64,000 nt of DNA from Amaurobius ferox (lineage: Eukaryota; Arthropoda; Arachnida; Araneae; Amaurobiidae), in NCBI GenBank assembly GCA_951213105.1, contig OX578146.1, forward strand, positions 115,730,551 through 115,794,550. The letters run 5' to 3'. This document shows, in pieces, positions 1 through 11,560 of this stretch. Every line of letters begins with the position of its first letter. Position 1 is the first letter of the stretch. The position numbers and the translations under genes were made by a program. The notes beneath the pieces are model-generated. The model saw only the letters and a program-made list of their open reading frames with translations, did no database searches and was not told the DNA's origin.

Positions 1-1152
1 TTGTGTTAAAGCATTTGACAATCATCAATATTTTTAATAGGCCTAAACAGCTTAAGATCATAGGCAAATAACAAGCATTTAGCAAACTTCAACCTGTCAG
101 AAATGCCATTAATAAAGTCCTGTCAGGTCATTAACAACGTACACAAACAGTATAGGGCCAAAGACCAAACCCTGAGGAAGACCTGATCCCTTACTAAAAG
201 TATACTAACACCGCGAAACTACATAGACATTGGGATAGTTTTGGGAAATTTCAGGCATCAAATTCGAGTCTTCCGAGTACCATACCCGTGCCTAAACATT
301 AGGCCATCTCATACCTTGTGTCAAGGTTTTGGCCTATTATTGTAATGAGTTCAAATAGAGTCTAATAAATACCCATATCACTTAAGTGCCCAATTTTATC
401 GGTTATTTTCACTAAATCGCGTCTATCGATTAAAATCCGATCATGTTTCCACTTAGATTTAATAAGTACGAAAAAATAAATGAGAAATGCAAACAATTTG
501 AGGCCCCGAAGATCATTAATTAAATTAGAACTTTCCTTTCTTTCTGTAATGATTTATCTAATCCATCAATTCTTGCTTTGTTTACAAAGGGGGATTTTTT
601 ATGTCGTCCATAAGTGTTTTCTCTAAAACTTAACTATTTAATATAATTAGATATTAAATAAAATATTCTGGTGAACAATTTAACAGATGAAGAATTATTT
701 AGATATTATTTTGTAAGAGCAATATAGATAAGTTTTGCATAATTAGAGCCACATTTAATCATTTCAGGGATTTTTACAACATATTGCTCTAAATCGTGAT
801 ACGGAAAATCATGAACTAGGTAAAACACAAGAAATAAATATTATTATTATCGTGTAGTTTTATGTAGGTGTATAGAAATACCCATGGCACTGGACGATGA
901 GACAGCTGTACGGGGGGCAAGAAATTATCTCGTTTCCTGTTAGAGACATAAGATAAAACTAATTATAAAGTTGTAGAGGGTTGCAAAATTATTTCCAAGC
1001 AATTTTGCCCTACAATGAAATTAGCAAAATAATTCTCTAAATAACGATGTTATTTATCTGGCTTGTATCAGTGTAAACGTAGATACATAGAAAAACGCAC
1101 GAAGGCGTCTTATTACACATGTAAAATGATGCAGCGTTGCCGAAAATAAGTA
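1..1152. other. No gene seen; AT-rich
   Basis: I see no credible coding sequence here. The part at about 419-640 resembles about 3037-3200 in the same orientation (shared blocks such as ATCGATTAAAATC and ATAAATGAGAA), so it is one copy of an unnamed dispersed repeat. Confidence 0.4.
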
Positions 1153-1350
1153 TATTTTTACGAAACACAGAACCCGCCTATAAGGAACGTCTCAGCATCC
1201 ATGGACCCACAATTTAGCTGTGGCCAAACAAAGCTGCAAAAGCAAAGTCCATAAAGACAAAGTTTCCACATGCATGGATGCAATGAGAGTGTATTCCATA
1301 TTTTTGAAAACGACCCTTATAGGCGGATTTTGTGTTTTAGGAAACTTGCC
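1153..1350. mobile_element. Small TIR element (MITE-like), family F end
   Basis: The two ends are imperfect inverted repeats of about 30 bp: AACCCGCCTATAAGG near 1172-1187 and its complement CCTTATAGGCGGATT near 1314-1328, both next to a GTGTTT/AAACAC block. The interior has no coding potential. A similar CCTTATAGGTGGGTTTAGTG block occurs at 30592-30611. This looks like a short non-autonomous DNA element. The superfamily is not clear and no target duplication could be settled. Confidence 0.45.
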
Positions 1351-1384
1351 TCAGCAGCTTCGTATGGCCTGAGCTAAATTGTTA

Positions 1385-1560
1385 ACGGATTTAAAGCCGG
1401 CCACGTGGAAGGACTGAAAAAAAGGACTGAAAAAAAAATTCCAACAAAAGCTAGCAAAAGTTGTGGCTTACTGAAAATTTCTTGCTGCCATTGCTAAACA
1501 TGTTGACAAACTCATAGTAACCAGTCCATGGATGCTGGTATCTGCAATGAGAGTGCCTTA
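1385..1560 (+). repeat. Dispersed repeat F (partner at 30420-30625)
   Basis: Shares ordered blocks with 30420-30625: GGAAGG.CTGAAA, TTGTGGCTTA, GCTA/TGCCATTGC and CCAGTCCATG.ATGCTGGTATCT. It is non-coding. Together with the TIR element just upstream it may be part of one larger element, but I could not join them with certainty. Confidence 0.45.
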
Positions 1561-1940
1561 CATATAAATATTTTTAAATTTGTGTATAGTAAAGTCATTT
1601 TTATTCTGTCCAAATGTTCGATATTTTTAGTAGAAAGAAGATACAGTACGGAACAATGAAAATGAGACACCAAGAAGGAGTGGGCAGAAAAATATGCAAA
1701 TTGCAGGGTAGGATTCAAGGAATTTCAAGTTACGGAATACCTAGGTCAACCGAAGGCTGCCTTTAATCTCCAATTCTATGGAACAGGTTGGTAAATAGTA
1801 AAACGAAAAATTACATGAAAAAAGGTTTCAAGGAGAAACTGGCGATGCTCTTCGATCTCTATTGTGACGAATCACAATCGAGAGCTGCTGAGTCTCAGAA
1901 TTTGAAATAAGAGGAACAAATTTTCCTCGAGAAAGAACGT

Positions 1941-1955
1941 GGGGGGGGGGGGGGG
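1941..1955. repeat. Poly-G run (15 bp)
   Basis: Fifteen consecutive G residues in otherwise AT-rich DNA. Similar G or C runs lie at about 35104-35115 and 36713-36725. Confidence 0.9.
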
Positions 1956-2069
1956 ATTGCAGGGTAGACGCAGCTCACGAGTTATGTAAATGATGCGAAA
2001 TGCGCAGCTATCCCGCGCACGTTGAGTGAGATATAAGGGAAGGTACCTGCAGAATCGGCAATAGTCGGT

Positions 2070-2580
2070 ACCCAGGTCACCCTTGCCCACCACCCTAACA
2101 ACATTTTTTTTCACAGTGACGTAAGATTTACGTCCTACTGTGACTTTGGGACGTCACAGGACGTCGCAGTACGTCTCGGCAAAGTCATATTGTGGTCACA
2201 GCGAAGTCATTTTGGTCATTTTCATGGTCGTTTGTGACGTCGCATATTAACTTGTTTGTGACGTCACATTGTAGTTGTCATTGTAATGTCGTTACATTGT
2301 TACGTGTTAATTAAATTGTGGAAACGTCACAGAATATAGTCACAATGAAGTTACAAAGTTACTAATACGTAACGTCGCATAGAAGTCACAAATATGATGT
2401 CACATTGTGACCCAGGTGTCATGTGACTACAACGTCACTGTCACACGTGTGACAGTGACGTCATCTTTGCTGTGAGGGCAGTCTCCCCTGACCTCTTACC
2501 AATCGAATACGCCTGGGGCGTGATTGGACGTCGCTTGCGTGCGCTGCCACCGTGCGTTTAGAAAACGATCTCGGGCAAAT
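2070..2580 (+). pseudogene. Tc1-type transposase scrap, split by a MITE
   Basis: After the MITE at 2093-2478, the sequence from 2481 reads VSPDLLPIEYAWGVIGRRL in one frame, ending in a stop near 2556. SPDL-PIE-W-IGRRL is the block around the third acidic residue (the E of DD34E) in Tc1 transposases. Removing the MITE and one copy of the CA duplication joins a preceding Pro-Cys-Pro-Pro, as expected just before SPDL. The catalytic domain upstream is not readable. It is a dead remnant; the upstream limit is uncertain. Confidence 0.6.
2093..2478. mobile_element. MITE rich in TGACGT/ACGTCA motifs, copy 1
   Basis: A 386-bp non-coding element with ends CCCTAACAACA and, on the other strand, CCCTCACAGCA. 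It is flanked by the dinucleotide CA on both sides (2091-2092 and 2479-2480). It contains at least seven TGACGT or ACGTCA hexamers, several in the full palindrome TGACGTCA, plus ACACGTGTGACAGTGACGTC near the right end. A second copy in inverted orientation is at 27643-28019. It sits inside a Tc1 remnant. The superfamily is unknown. Confidence 0.75.
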
Positions 2581-2589
2581 GGTTGACAA

Positions 2590-3230
2590 TGGGAATCTAA
2601 ACATATCGCGTTTAATTTGAATCTTTTTGTACTTCTCTAACTATTGGACATTTTCATGACTTCTCTTTATACCCTGTATATCACATGTCCTCAAATTCAC
2701 TTATGAATGAAAATAACGTCTTATTAACATTAAACTTACTCGATTACGACTAAATGCATTTATTTTACGGTATTTGCTGTCAACTTAAAATATATTGAGT
2801 TCGAAAATCTCCATTCGAAGACACTTTTTTCGGTTCTATGTTATACTGAAAATAACATATATAAAAAGTAATTACGATATCACTTCAAAATTAATTATTA
2901 TATTCTTCCAAATTTATGCAAAGATTCTTAGAAATTCCAATTCCGTTGAAACAAACTAAATGTCAACAATTTCTAACAAGTCATCAAACTATTATGCTCT
3001 TCACAAGTCCCGTACTGACTAATACAAGAAATTGCTGCTATCGATTAAAATCGTTTATGTTGCCATCCATTGAAACTAATAACTCAAAGATAAATGAGAA
3101 GCGCAAACGATTTTACTCAAAGGTCATTAATTAATTCATTCTGTAGTGACTCATCTTATCTATCAATAAATGCTTACAAAAGGAGTTTATTTTTAACGCC
3201 AAATTGAAAATATTTTCCTGCAAGTACTTA
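2590..3230. other. No gene seen
   Basis: AT-rich sequence without a supportable gene. 3037-3200 is the second copy of the dispersed repeat seen at 419-640. Confidence 0.4.
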
Positions 3231-5005
3231 ACAATTAAAATTTAACAAGATATTAAATAGATATTTTTAATGGAATAATGATTAAAGAACAGCTATAAAT
3301 TAAATGTGAAGCAATTTAAGTATTATAGGAATTTATCTTAGTATTATTAAGTATTATAGGAATGTGGTACAAGATATATCTTCGAAACTATGAAAGATAG
3401 ATATAAATTGTAAGCAACAAAATTATGTATGAGGAAATTCAGTTTCTAAATCTATATTTATTTTTTAAAATAGCTTTCGTTGTTTTCGAGTAATCGTTTT
3501 ATCAAGATGAGGAAGATTTAAAATTTTCCGTTTCCCAAGTTTGTAATGCTAATACCTTAAACAAAAAAGTTCAATCATGCATAAAGCATTGATTATGAAA
3601 CACTTTTCAACTGAAATGCAATTTTATTTAAACATCTCTAAAATGCGATACATTCAGTGGTAATATTTTTAAAATTATCACAATACTACAATAATTTATT
3701 ATACTTGAAAACTTAATACTTCATCGAAAAAAAATAAACTTTATTCAAATGATATCATCGAAATATAAATCGCCTGGTTCTCTATATAAATATTTTATTC
3801 ATATAGAGGGTATTTTATTCATAAAGCCATTCATTATAGTCTCTATATAAATATTTTATTTGCATTGAATATTTTATTCATACACTTTTATTCCATTCCT
3901 TTCATTCAGCGGTGATATTTTTTAAGTTACCACAATACTGCAATAATTTATTTTATTTAAAAATTTCAAACCATGGAAGTAAAAGTACTTTATAACTCCA
4001 TGCTTAGGACTTCATCGAAAAAGGCAATACTATAAAATCATCTGCTTCTCTATGTAAATTCAATGAATATTTCATTCATATCAATTATATTCCAGACTCC
4101 AGAGCTAAATAATTTTGCGTTAAAAAATCAGCAATTCTTATACAACTCACCTTACAGCTTTGTGTGTTGACATACTGCATACGTTAAAATTAGGCCTCGC
4201 TGTAGAAATCATCAAAGACTGATAATCATTTTAACAGAAAAATATTGTAATTGAGTTGGCGCAATATATAGATGCACAGAAATTACACAAAAATAAAGCG
4301 GTTTTAGGACGGATGCAACACTAAATATAAATTAAAAAGAAATTCACGATTTAGACATTTGGAAAAAAGGTGGATAACATATTTTATTTTAAAGTCGCTC
4401 ACGTGATCTCTGCATATAATATAGGTGCAATTATTATTTCAATTTTTATTTAAAAAACTATTAAAAATATTTTGCTCAAATTCTTTTTATATATTTTTGT
4501 TGGTAATTTGAATATTTTCTAAAATTTTCGAAGCAATTTGTGAATTTTAAATCCGCTTAAAAAATATTTGAAAAATTAGGTCCCGTAGGTTCAATGTATT
4601 TCATTTTTTCAACCTGGGTTCAATTCAAAACTAATAGAGTGATAATATTTATTTACATTCCCATATGTCACACAGACCGTCTCAACAACATATTAAAATT
4701 TTATTTTGCCTAAGTTATTTGTACGGCAATTACCGTGGAACAGACAGACAGACAGAATGAGCAAAGTCATAAATATTTTTCAACTATGCTGTAAAGTGTT
4801 AAAAACATTCTAGCTATAAACAATATGAAATAATTTGTAGCTCTTTAAAAACCCTACAAGTATATATAATTGGATTTAAGATCGAACTTTTAGCTTTCGA
4901 AGAATAGTGGTTATAATTTCGAAAGTTTAGCATTTTAACCTGAATTTTCGAATGGGTGGAAAAGCTGTATTTCAAATGTCGCGATTGTTGAAGCTTAATC
5001 TGTTT
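3230..5005 (+). repeat. Repeat family D copy, interrupted by a C element
   Basis: 3230-3559 and 4804-5005 together resemble 46398-46900 and 48106-48560. Shared blocks include AAAGATAGATA, CAGTTTCTAAATC, AAGATGA.GAAGATT and, on the far side, AGCTATAAAC and TATAATTGGATTTAAGATC. The family C element at 3560-4803 lies between the two halves, so C inserted into an older D copy. D has no coding potential that I can see. Confidence 0.5.
3560..4803 (+). mobile_element. Family C element, copy 1
   Basis: It begins with the C 5' end (TCAATCATGCATAAAGCATT, itself hairpin-forming, then AACACTTTTCAACTG). It ends with a CAGACAGA microsatellite, ATGAGCAAAGTCATAAATA and a hairpin with AACTATGCTGTAAAGTGTTA. 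The interior is AT-rich and non-coding and carries a local duplication of about 300 bp around TATAAATATTTTATT (3780-4060). It is longer than copy 57491-58621 because of that duplication. Confidence 0.7.
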
Positions 5006-5607
5006 TACTTTCCCTGCAATACATAGTAATGTATACGGAAAGTATTGAAATCATGTCGAAAATCGCAACTCGAGTTTTCGACAGATCCACACGTTTCCAG
5101 ACCTCTAGAATACGAAAAAACTATTTTTAGCATAACGTCTGTGTGTGTCTGTCTGCGCAATGTATGTATCCACTCTAACTAAAAAACTGATGGATCGAAT
5201 TTCATAAAATTTTGAATGTGCGTCACTTGTATGAAACCCTGGTGCTGATTAGTTTTGGGTAGGATTCGTATAAACAGAACCCGCCCTTTTTTGCGAAATG
5301 GCCGGTAAAAATATCATGTATCCACTCTAGCTAAAATACTAATTGACCAAATTTCACAAAATTTGGTAGATTAGTTACTTGTAGAATGCTCTGGTGCTAA
5401 TTAGATTTTAGTACGATTCGGAGCAGAACAACCTGCCTTTTTTTACGAAGTGTTCCGCAAAAATTTCATGTATCCATCCTAGCTAAAATACTAATTGGCC
5501 AAATTTCACAAAATTTGATAGATAAGTTACTCGTGGGACACTCTGGTGCTGATTAGATTAATTTAAGTCTGCAGGGAAAGTCATGTGCTGCCCACATCAG
5601 ATTTTTT
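5006..5607 (-). mobile_element. Family B element
   Basis: Read on the minus strand it starts with TCTGATGTGGGCAGCACATG, then ACTTTCCCTGCAGAC. It ends with the hairpin AGTATTG..CTTTCC / GGAAAGTA at 5006-5050. The interior holds the family's repeated blocks (CTAATTGACCAAATTTCACA and TGGTGCTGATTAG), here in three imperfect internal repeats. It is non-coding. Small open frames in family B are chance translations of this repeat. Confidence 0.75.
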
Positions 5608-5990
5608 TGTTTTGTTTAAAAAAATATGAAGTTAAATAAATTAAAAAAATATCTCCTCAAACACACAAAAAGATTTCAGGCGTTTTTAGAATATATATTG
5701 TTCAACTATTTAAAAGCAATTTGAATTGTAATTCTTTGCAGACATATGCAATTTATATATTTCAATTCCAAAAAAAATGCCCATATATACAAGTTGTCTC
5801 ACAAAAATGAACAGCATATGATCCTTTGAGCCAGTGGTTGTAGATACAAATGTCGTGACGGAATTCGTCACTCCTTTGTAAAATGCATAACTTCTGTACT
5901 TTTTAAACTTTTATTTAATTAATCTCTGTCCTGGAACCCTCTTGTCAATATATATATTTTAGCAGATGTTGAAGTATCGAAATCAGTAGT
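5608..5990. other. No gene seen
   Basis: AT-rich spacer. The block CAAAAATGAACAGC with GTGGTTGTAGATACA (5800-5850) resembles 11230-11280, so a weak dispersed repeat is present. Confidence 0.3.
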
Positions 5991-6700
5991 AATTTGTGCC
6001 ATTTTTATTTCGTTATATAATTCTCGCACACTCTGGGAACGACGCCTGTTAGTCTGGCTTGCTGGCGGAGACAGATGTCTCCTTGTTGTCACGCGGCAGA
6101 TACTCGTGCCTTTGGAATCGTCCGTTGTGGGGAGGAACTGTGGATGATTTTGAATTGGAAGTAATTTTCGATTGGTGGAGAGGAGAAGTTGTGAGCCCAT
6201 GTCATTTTCTATTGCACGGCTCCTGGATCCATCTGGAATGTATATAAGCTGTGTGAATTGTAACTCTGGGCTCTCTCCCTGGAAACATCTTCGAACTCAC
6301 GTCGACGCGGGACTTAGCCCTCAGGCGGAGTTACCGTGTTGTGAGGGTCGGGAGAGATGCCACCTGCCACTGCTGTTACCACCGCCACTGCTGTTACCAT
6401 CGCCACAGCTGTTACCGTCGCCACTGCCGAGATCTGATGATGCCTTGCCCTCGCCGACCGTCGACCGCCGTGTAGACGTTGGAGATGATGCCTCATCTCG
6501 CTTGGTCGAGTACCGGGACCAGAGAAAGCAAATATGAAGCTGTTCCTTCGGATGACCTGATCCGGCACCTTGCCGGAAACTGCGGTTCAACCGTTCCTGC
6601 TGGAGCGGGGCAATGTTTGCCCCGAGGGAAATTATCAGTGGATGCCTGTGCTCTATCTGCCATGAGTCCTTCCAAGAATTTCTTGAGGTAAGACTTTAAC
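5990..6700. other. GC-rich island of unknown origin
   Basis: This stretch is clearly more GC-rich than its surroundings. It has overlapping short open frames on both strands and none that I recognise. It includes an 18-bp tandem repeat (6365-6428). Upstream there is a TATA-like TGTATATAAGC (6239-6249). Downstream are AATAATTAATAAAT (7099-7112) and a return to AT-rich sequence. That order could suit a long terminal repeat or an old promoter island, but I see no matching second repeat, so I do not assign it. Confidence 0.3.
6365..6428. repeat. 18-bp tandem repeat, about 3.5 units
   Basis: Unit GCCACTGCTGTTACCACC with a few changes. On the minus strand it would read Gly-Asp-Gly-Asn-Ser-Cys/Ser repeats. 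Confidence 0.85.
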
Positions 6701-7380
6701 ACTTAGACTGCCGTTGGGCTGTTGACTGGACTTGTGCATCGACCACTGCAGAACTTTTTATCCTTAGGATCTTCTGCCAGCATTATTTATATATATTTTA
6801 CCTACAGTCTCCTTCTTCATAATGAAGATTACCTAAGCCATAGTAATTTAAATGGAATTTATACTGTTTTGAAATACAGTTAGTACTTATGCCTTTAACG
6901 TTCCCCGGGTGTGTGCATTCTCTCTGACCATACCATTATTTTGCTAATTTGGAATATATGAAATTTATGTATATTTACTTGATTTATTGAATTATTATTA
7001 AAGTTCCGGCAAAGAGCCGATGATTTCTGGTAAAGAGAGGTCCAGTGGTTAAATTATTAAATCTGTAATTGTATTTTGATTTGCAACTCCACTTCTTGAA
7101 TAATTAATAAATATTGGATTTGAATTAACATTGTGTTCTTATTTGCGTAGAATTTGTATTGTATTTAAGTGTTTTCAGCTTCTGGAGAATTCTTGAAGGT
7201 AAAGGTAATTTCCTCGGATTTTGTTGGGTTTTCCTTCACAGGTCATCAATTGGAATTCTTCCAATTGACGGGAGGAGTGTTTCGAACCTGGGTTATAAAT
7301 TTGGAGAGTTAGACTCTCGGTCTGCCGTGTCTGGCCGGTATCCGTGGTGACTTTAGAAGCCCACGGAAATCGCTATGACA
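6700..7380. other. No gene seen
   Basis: AT-rich, with a mixed segment 7195-7370. No supportable gene. Confidence 0.3.
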
Positions 7381-7382
7381 CA

Positions 7383-7660
7383 AAGTTCCAGTTGCAAGAC
7401 TGTTTTAAATAAGGTCGGGGTTATTAAAAAGTAATTTCAATAATGTGCAGTATTTTTACAAAAGGAAATATAAATAAAATTTATATATCTAATCGAGTGA
7501 AAAAGTTAAATTGCATAAATATTGTCAATATCTCATTTAGTCAATTTAAAAACAAAGATGATTTCAAAAGTTCAAATTTAGGACGAAATAAATTGTCAAA
7601 CCCCCAGACCTATATATATATATAACTAATAAAATTGACAAATGAAATTCAAAATAGAAA
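7383..7660 (+). repeat. Dispersed repeat G, copy 1
   Basis: Shares order and sequence with 11270-11560. Both contain CAAATTTA..ACGAAATAAATTG.CAAAC followed by a C-rich stretch and CAT..ATCATCA. Both include short frames rich in Lys, Asn and Ile that I treat as chance. A fragment is also near 8195-8215. Confidence 0.4.
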
Positions 7661-7763
7661 TTTCCACCCATACATCATCATAAAACCAATGCGGGAGGGG
7701 GAGTCGCAATCCTCCCCAACCATTATATGCAAAGCATTTGGTTATCCCTTTTTCCTCGCATTT

Positions 7764-7809
7764 CTTTGCTTATGTTATCTATATATATATATAGATAACA
7801 TAAGCAAAG
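7764..7809. repeat. Perfect 46-bp palindrome
   Basis: Every base pairs about the centre between 7786 and 7787. The arms are CTTTGCTTATGTTATC followed by a TATATA core. On RNA or single-stranded DNA it would form a hairpin with no loop mismatch. Confidence 0.95.
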
Positions 7810-7838
7810 TAGCAGCATAAGCAAAGTAGCATAGTTTC

Positions 7839-7876
7839 AGTGTTATCTATATATATATATATATATAGATAACACT
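7839..7876. repeat. Perfect 38-bp palindrome
   Basis: The arms are AGTGTTATC around a longer TA core, 30 bp downstream of the first palindrome. It shares the inner TTATCTATATA block with the first one. Confidence 0.95.
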
Positions 7877-7879
7877 GTA

Positions 7880-8500
7880 TGTAGTATGGACGAATTTTAA
7901 ATTGTATCTGTGATTTTTATTCGTGATCTATATTTAACGTTCGTGGAGTTGTCTAACCAATAAATAAAATATCATCTTATCATTTATATTAATTTTAAAC
8001 AATGAACTCAAACAATCTTAACATATGCCGAAATTGAAATTTGCAACAATTCAAATTTTTGTAAGTCAAAAACGATTGTTGAAATGTATATCTTAACAGT
8101 GAAAAGCTTCTAACAATAGGCAGGATTTTACACAATGTGTCATTTCAAGGCAATTTTGAAAGTGCTGGTTTACTTAAAATCCATTTATGGACGGTAAAAT
8201 TGCGAATTTAAAATGCATGTCTGAAAGTTATTAACTTTGGACTTTATTTTGTTGGATTGTATATATCTGACATATTGTGATCGTTATGACAGACAATCAA
8301 GTAAAAGACCAAAAATGATCTAAGAAAAAGTCGGTGGAATTGATGCTATTAAAAGACAAAATCGGAGAAATCTCATCTGTGAAATATCTTTTAATATGGA
8401 AATCAACAGATACGTAATTTGAGCTCTTGAAAGCAAGTGTTACCAATTTGTTAGAAATCTTAGAAGCGGTTCGTTTGAGGACGTTATTTTGATGAGGACA
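7880..8500. other. No gene seen upstream of the kinase remnant
   Basis: AT-rich. Frames between 8280 and 8520 are broken by stops. They may be decayed upstream coding sequence of the kinase-like pseudogene but show no motif. Confidence 0.3.
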
Positions 8501-8524
8501 CCATTTACCTGAATAGAGGTAGCA

Positions 8525-8900
8525 ATGAAGATCGTAACATCGGACAACATTTCAGAGAACGAAATGAATTTTCGGCAACGTCTGAAGATTCCTTACATCA
8601 TGCGCTTGCAGCATATGATGGGTATCAACTCAGCGGACGCTATTATTTTCGAGATGGAACCCAAAGAAACTTCTATCTCTGATCGGGTGAACAACAGCCA
8701 TTTCGGGAAAGATCCCTTAGCAATCCAAAAGCTGCGGATGTGGTTCATTCATATCATGAATGGATTGCATTACCTCCATAGTTCAAAACTGTGCCATTTG
8801 GATGTGAAACTAAACAATGCCTTTATCAGCAACCATAAATAGGCTGCAATCTGTAACTTTACGTTTATTAACAACACCGCTGTCCCAGTGACAAGTACAG
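8525..8900 (+). pseudogene. Protein-kinase-like pseudogene (catalytic loop region)
   Basis: A 105-residue open frame ends with IMNGLHYLHSSKLCHLDVKL then NNAFIS. This matches the alpha-E helix and catalytic loop of Ser/Thr protein kinases, GLxYLHS...HxDxKxxN. The Asp, Lys and Asn of the loop are at 8794-8817, with HLD in place of HRD. A stop follows at about 8840. After it the same frame reads AAICNFTF, where a kinase would have (x)CDFG, so the DFG motif is lost. No glycine loop or VAIK lysine is visible upstream. The HLDVK form and the LCDFG-like context are reminiscent of Mos-type kinases, but that is weak. It is a decayed fragment, not a working gene. Confidence 0.5.
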
Positions 8901-8904
8901 TGAC

Positions 8905-11200
8905 GACTCTTGACTTCAAGAATAGGTGAAGCAGATTCAGTGGCAGGATCCCCCCTCCTCCTCAACAACGAACAGCATCAAAACACATTACGCTACTGGC
9001 ACAATTGTTGTCAAATATTATCTAAAAATGGCCAAATGAGTCTGAAAAATTCGCCAAATAATAATAATGATAATAACCCATTCAGCCGGTAACTTTAAAT
9101 GAAGCAACGTTTATCCTGCGTCACCTCAAAAGTCGTCTCTGGTAGTAAGTCCTATTTATTTAACATAATTTCTTTATTTAACTAAATGTGCATATTTTCG
9201 TATTAATAATCTTCTTGTAGTACCTAACTCGGTGTAGCCTGAAATTGAATTTTATATTTTGTTCTGGGTACGGAATACCTCTGCGTTTTCAATCTCAAGA
9301 GGCGTGTATTAGGAGGGGGCACACTCGTTTTAATGGCTTTTACTGGAAATGCATTAATCAAGTATCCACCAAGTATCCACCCTATATGAGAATTAGTAGT
9401 CTGTCCGCCAAGTCAAATATCCGCTGACTTGGATCATACGCATCCTGTTCTATTTAAGATCCTGCAGGTGGAATTTACTTATTGTGTATTGACTCCTACA
9501 TAGTGTTTCGACGTGTGTCTTCTGGATTTGCACTTGGATTCTCAGTATACAAGAATGAGTTCGAAGAGTTGATAACTTCAGCTCTATTCATAGCAGCAAT
9601 ATAGTGTAAACGGAAATAAAATGCAAACGAGAACGAAGTGTAAACTGAAACGAAACAACATTTAACTACCCAACGCATTCACAAACAAGAAAAGTTATTG
9701 GATTTATATCGCAATAAATTTATTAAATTTAGCTCTTTAATCCAAAGCAGTCACTTGCTGCAATAAACTCAGATGAAATGAGTTGACTTGATTAAATTTG
9801 AAATACGTGCATATTCCATCTCTGTATATATCATTACTAGGTAAATTCGCTGTGTTTATTACGATATAAATCTAATAAACTTTTCTCTTTACACTTTTCA
9901 CTCATGATTTTTAACATACTTGGGAGCAGTTCTTCATCTCAATCATTTTTCTGACTGATATTTTTTTGCAAATTTGAAGGAATTGGCTTACTTTTACAAG
10001 TTTTTAATCAGATATATTTTCATATACTGTTTTAAGTCCTCTTCGTAATGGCATAATTTTTCCCAGTGTTTTCAGACTATTAACTAATAATCTTCAATTG
10101 TGAGTGTAAATCATACACCTATAAGTAAAGATGCCACATCAATTCTATAAAATATTTTCAAATTTCTCAAAACTAGAATATCTTGCTCAATGCATTTATA
10201 TTATTTCTATTTATAAATGGCACCGAAGTGAACGATACAGCGGTAGGAATTGGAGAAGTCGTAGATAATGATGATGAAATGATGAAATATTGATACTCAA
10301 ATGCGTTGCATTCTGAAACCAATAGCTTTGACCTGAATTAGTTGTTTGAACCTAATGTATAACGAAAATTTCAATGTATATGGAAAGTTAACAGGCAATT
10401 TAGCTTACTCTTTTGATCCCATGCACTTGTGTGAATCAGCATCTTCATCAATGAATGTTTTTAACACAGTTGCATCATCTAGATTGATCATCTGACTGGA
10501 TTGATCTGACTGGATCATCATCTGGAAGATATTGATCCAGTTTGCCAGATTTACGAATTGCAATAAGTTCTTATGGTTATGCAGTGCTGGGTCTCGGGCG
10601 CGCCTTTTAAAAACAAGCATTAATTAAGACTAACGTATTTAATAGGTTAACTTTATTGCTTTCATAAATACATTTTATGTTGTGATTTCAGAAATTGAGA
10701 AAATACATCGAAAGAGCTACTCCAAGACCTAAGCTTAAGGATAAAGATATCAGTTCCGAATGGATTTGATATCTTTACAATGTCCCTGACGTTGCATCCG
10801 GACTTACGAGAGCCACCTCAACTAGCGTTTTCCCGCCTTTTTCTGGCAGGTGAAATCTACACGAGTGTAACCGAATTTATATGGTTCACGAAAGGTGAGA
10901 ATGACTATTGGCTTAAAACTTTAAATTATTTTCGAAACTACTAAAATAGGTGTGAGTGTTAAAAGATCAAATTCGTATGCATTACGAGAACTATATTTCT
11001 ACGGATTTTAAATTCAGTTGTGGCAGATTTTAAGCTGTTAAAATTACCTTCACGAACAGTAAAAAACATTTGTCGTACTTTGTGATACTTTAAATTACGA
11101 AAGATAAATTTATATCACTGAGTTGTAGGACCCATTTGCTCTCGCCAATCTTAGTGCAACCAAACGCAAATGATGTGTGTACAATACTCCCCCATTAATC
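8905..11200. other. No gene seen
   Basis: A long AT-rich stretch. Open frames of 60-71 codons at 8910, 9245, 9496 and 10405 match nothing I know and show no codon pattern. Confidence 0.35.
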
Positions 11201-11204
11201 ACCG

Positions 11205-11560
11205 TAGTTCTTGAACTTTAAGGATGTTTCAAGAAAAATGAATAGTGGAAGTTTTTTCAAACCGTTGGTTGTAGACACATAATTCCAATTGCAAAAATGC
11301 TTACCATAAAATATGAAATTATGTAATATCAATTTAAATCATGTTAAACAGTTTTGTAAAATTAAAAAATTAACTTTGTATACAGCTCCTTCAGCAAAAA
11401 AAAGTTACATTACAAATATGTTATCCATAATTTATTTTGCCAAATTAAAAAAAAAAATACTGGATCTCAAAATTGCAAATTTAAAACGAAATAAATTGAC
11501 AAACTTCCTGACTTATCGTGGCTTTTCGATAGGCTGGTAATCACCCCCATGCATAAATCA
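11205..11560 (+). repeat. Dispersed repeat G, copy 2
   Basis: Matches 7383-7660, as described there. The 75-codon frame at 11313 is inside this non-coding repeat. Confidence 0.4.

Noticed and set aside
5990..7150. Complete LTR retrotransposon
   Set aside because: Promoter-like and polyadenylation-like signals exist, but no second LTR, primer site or gag/pol frame is visible.
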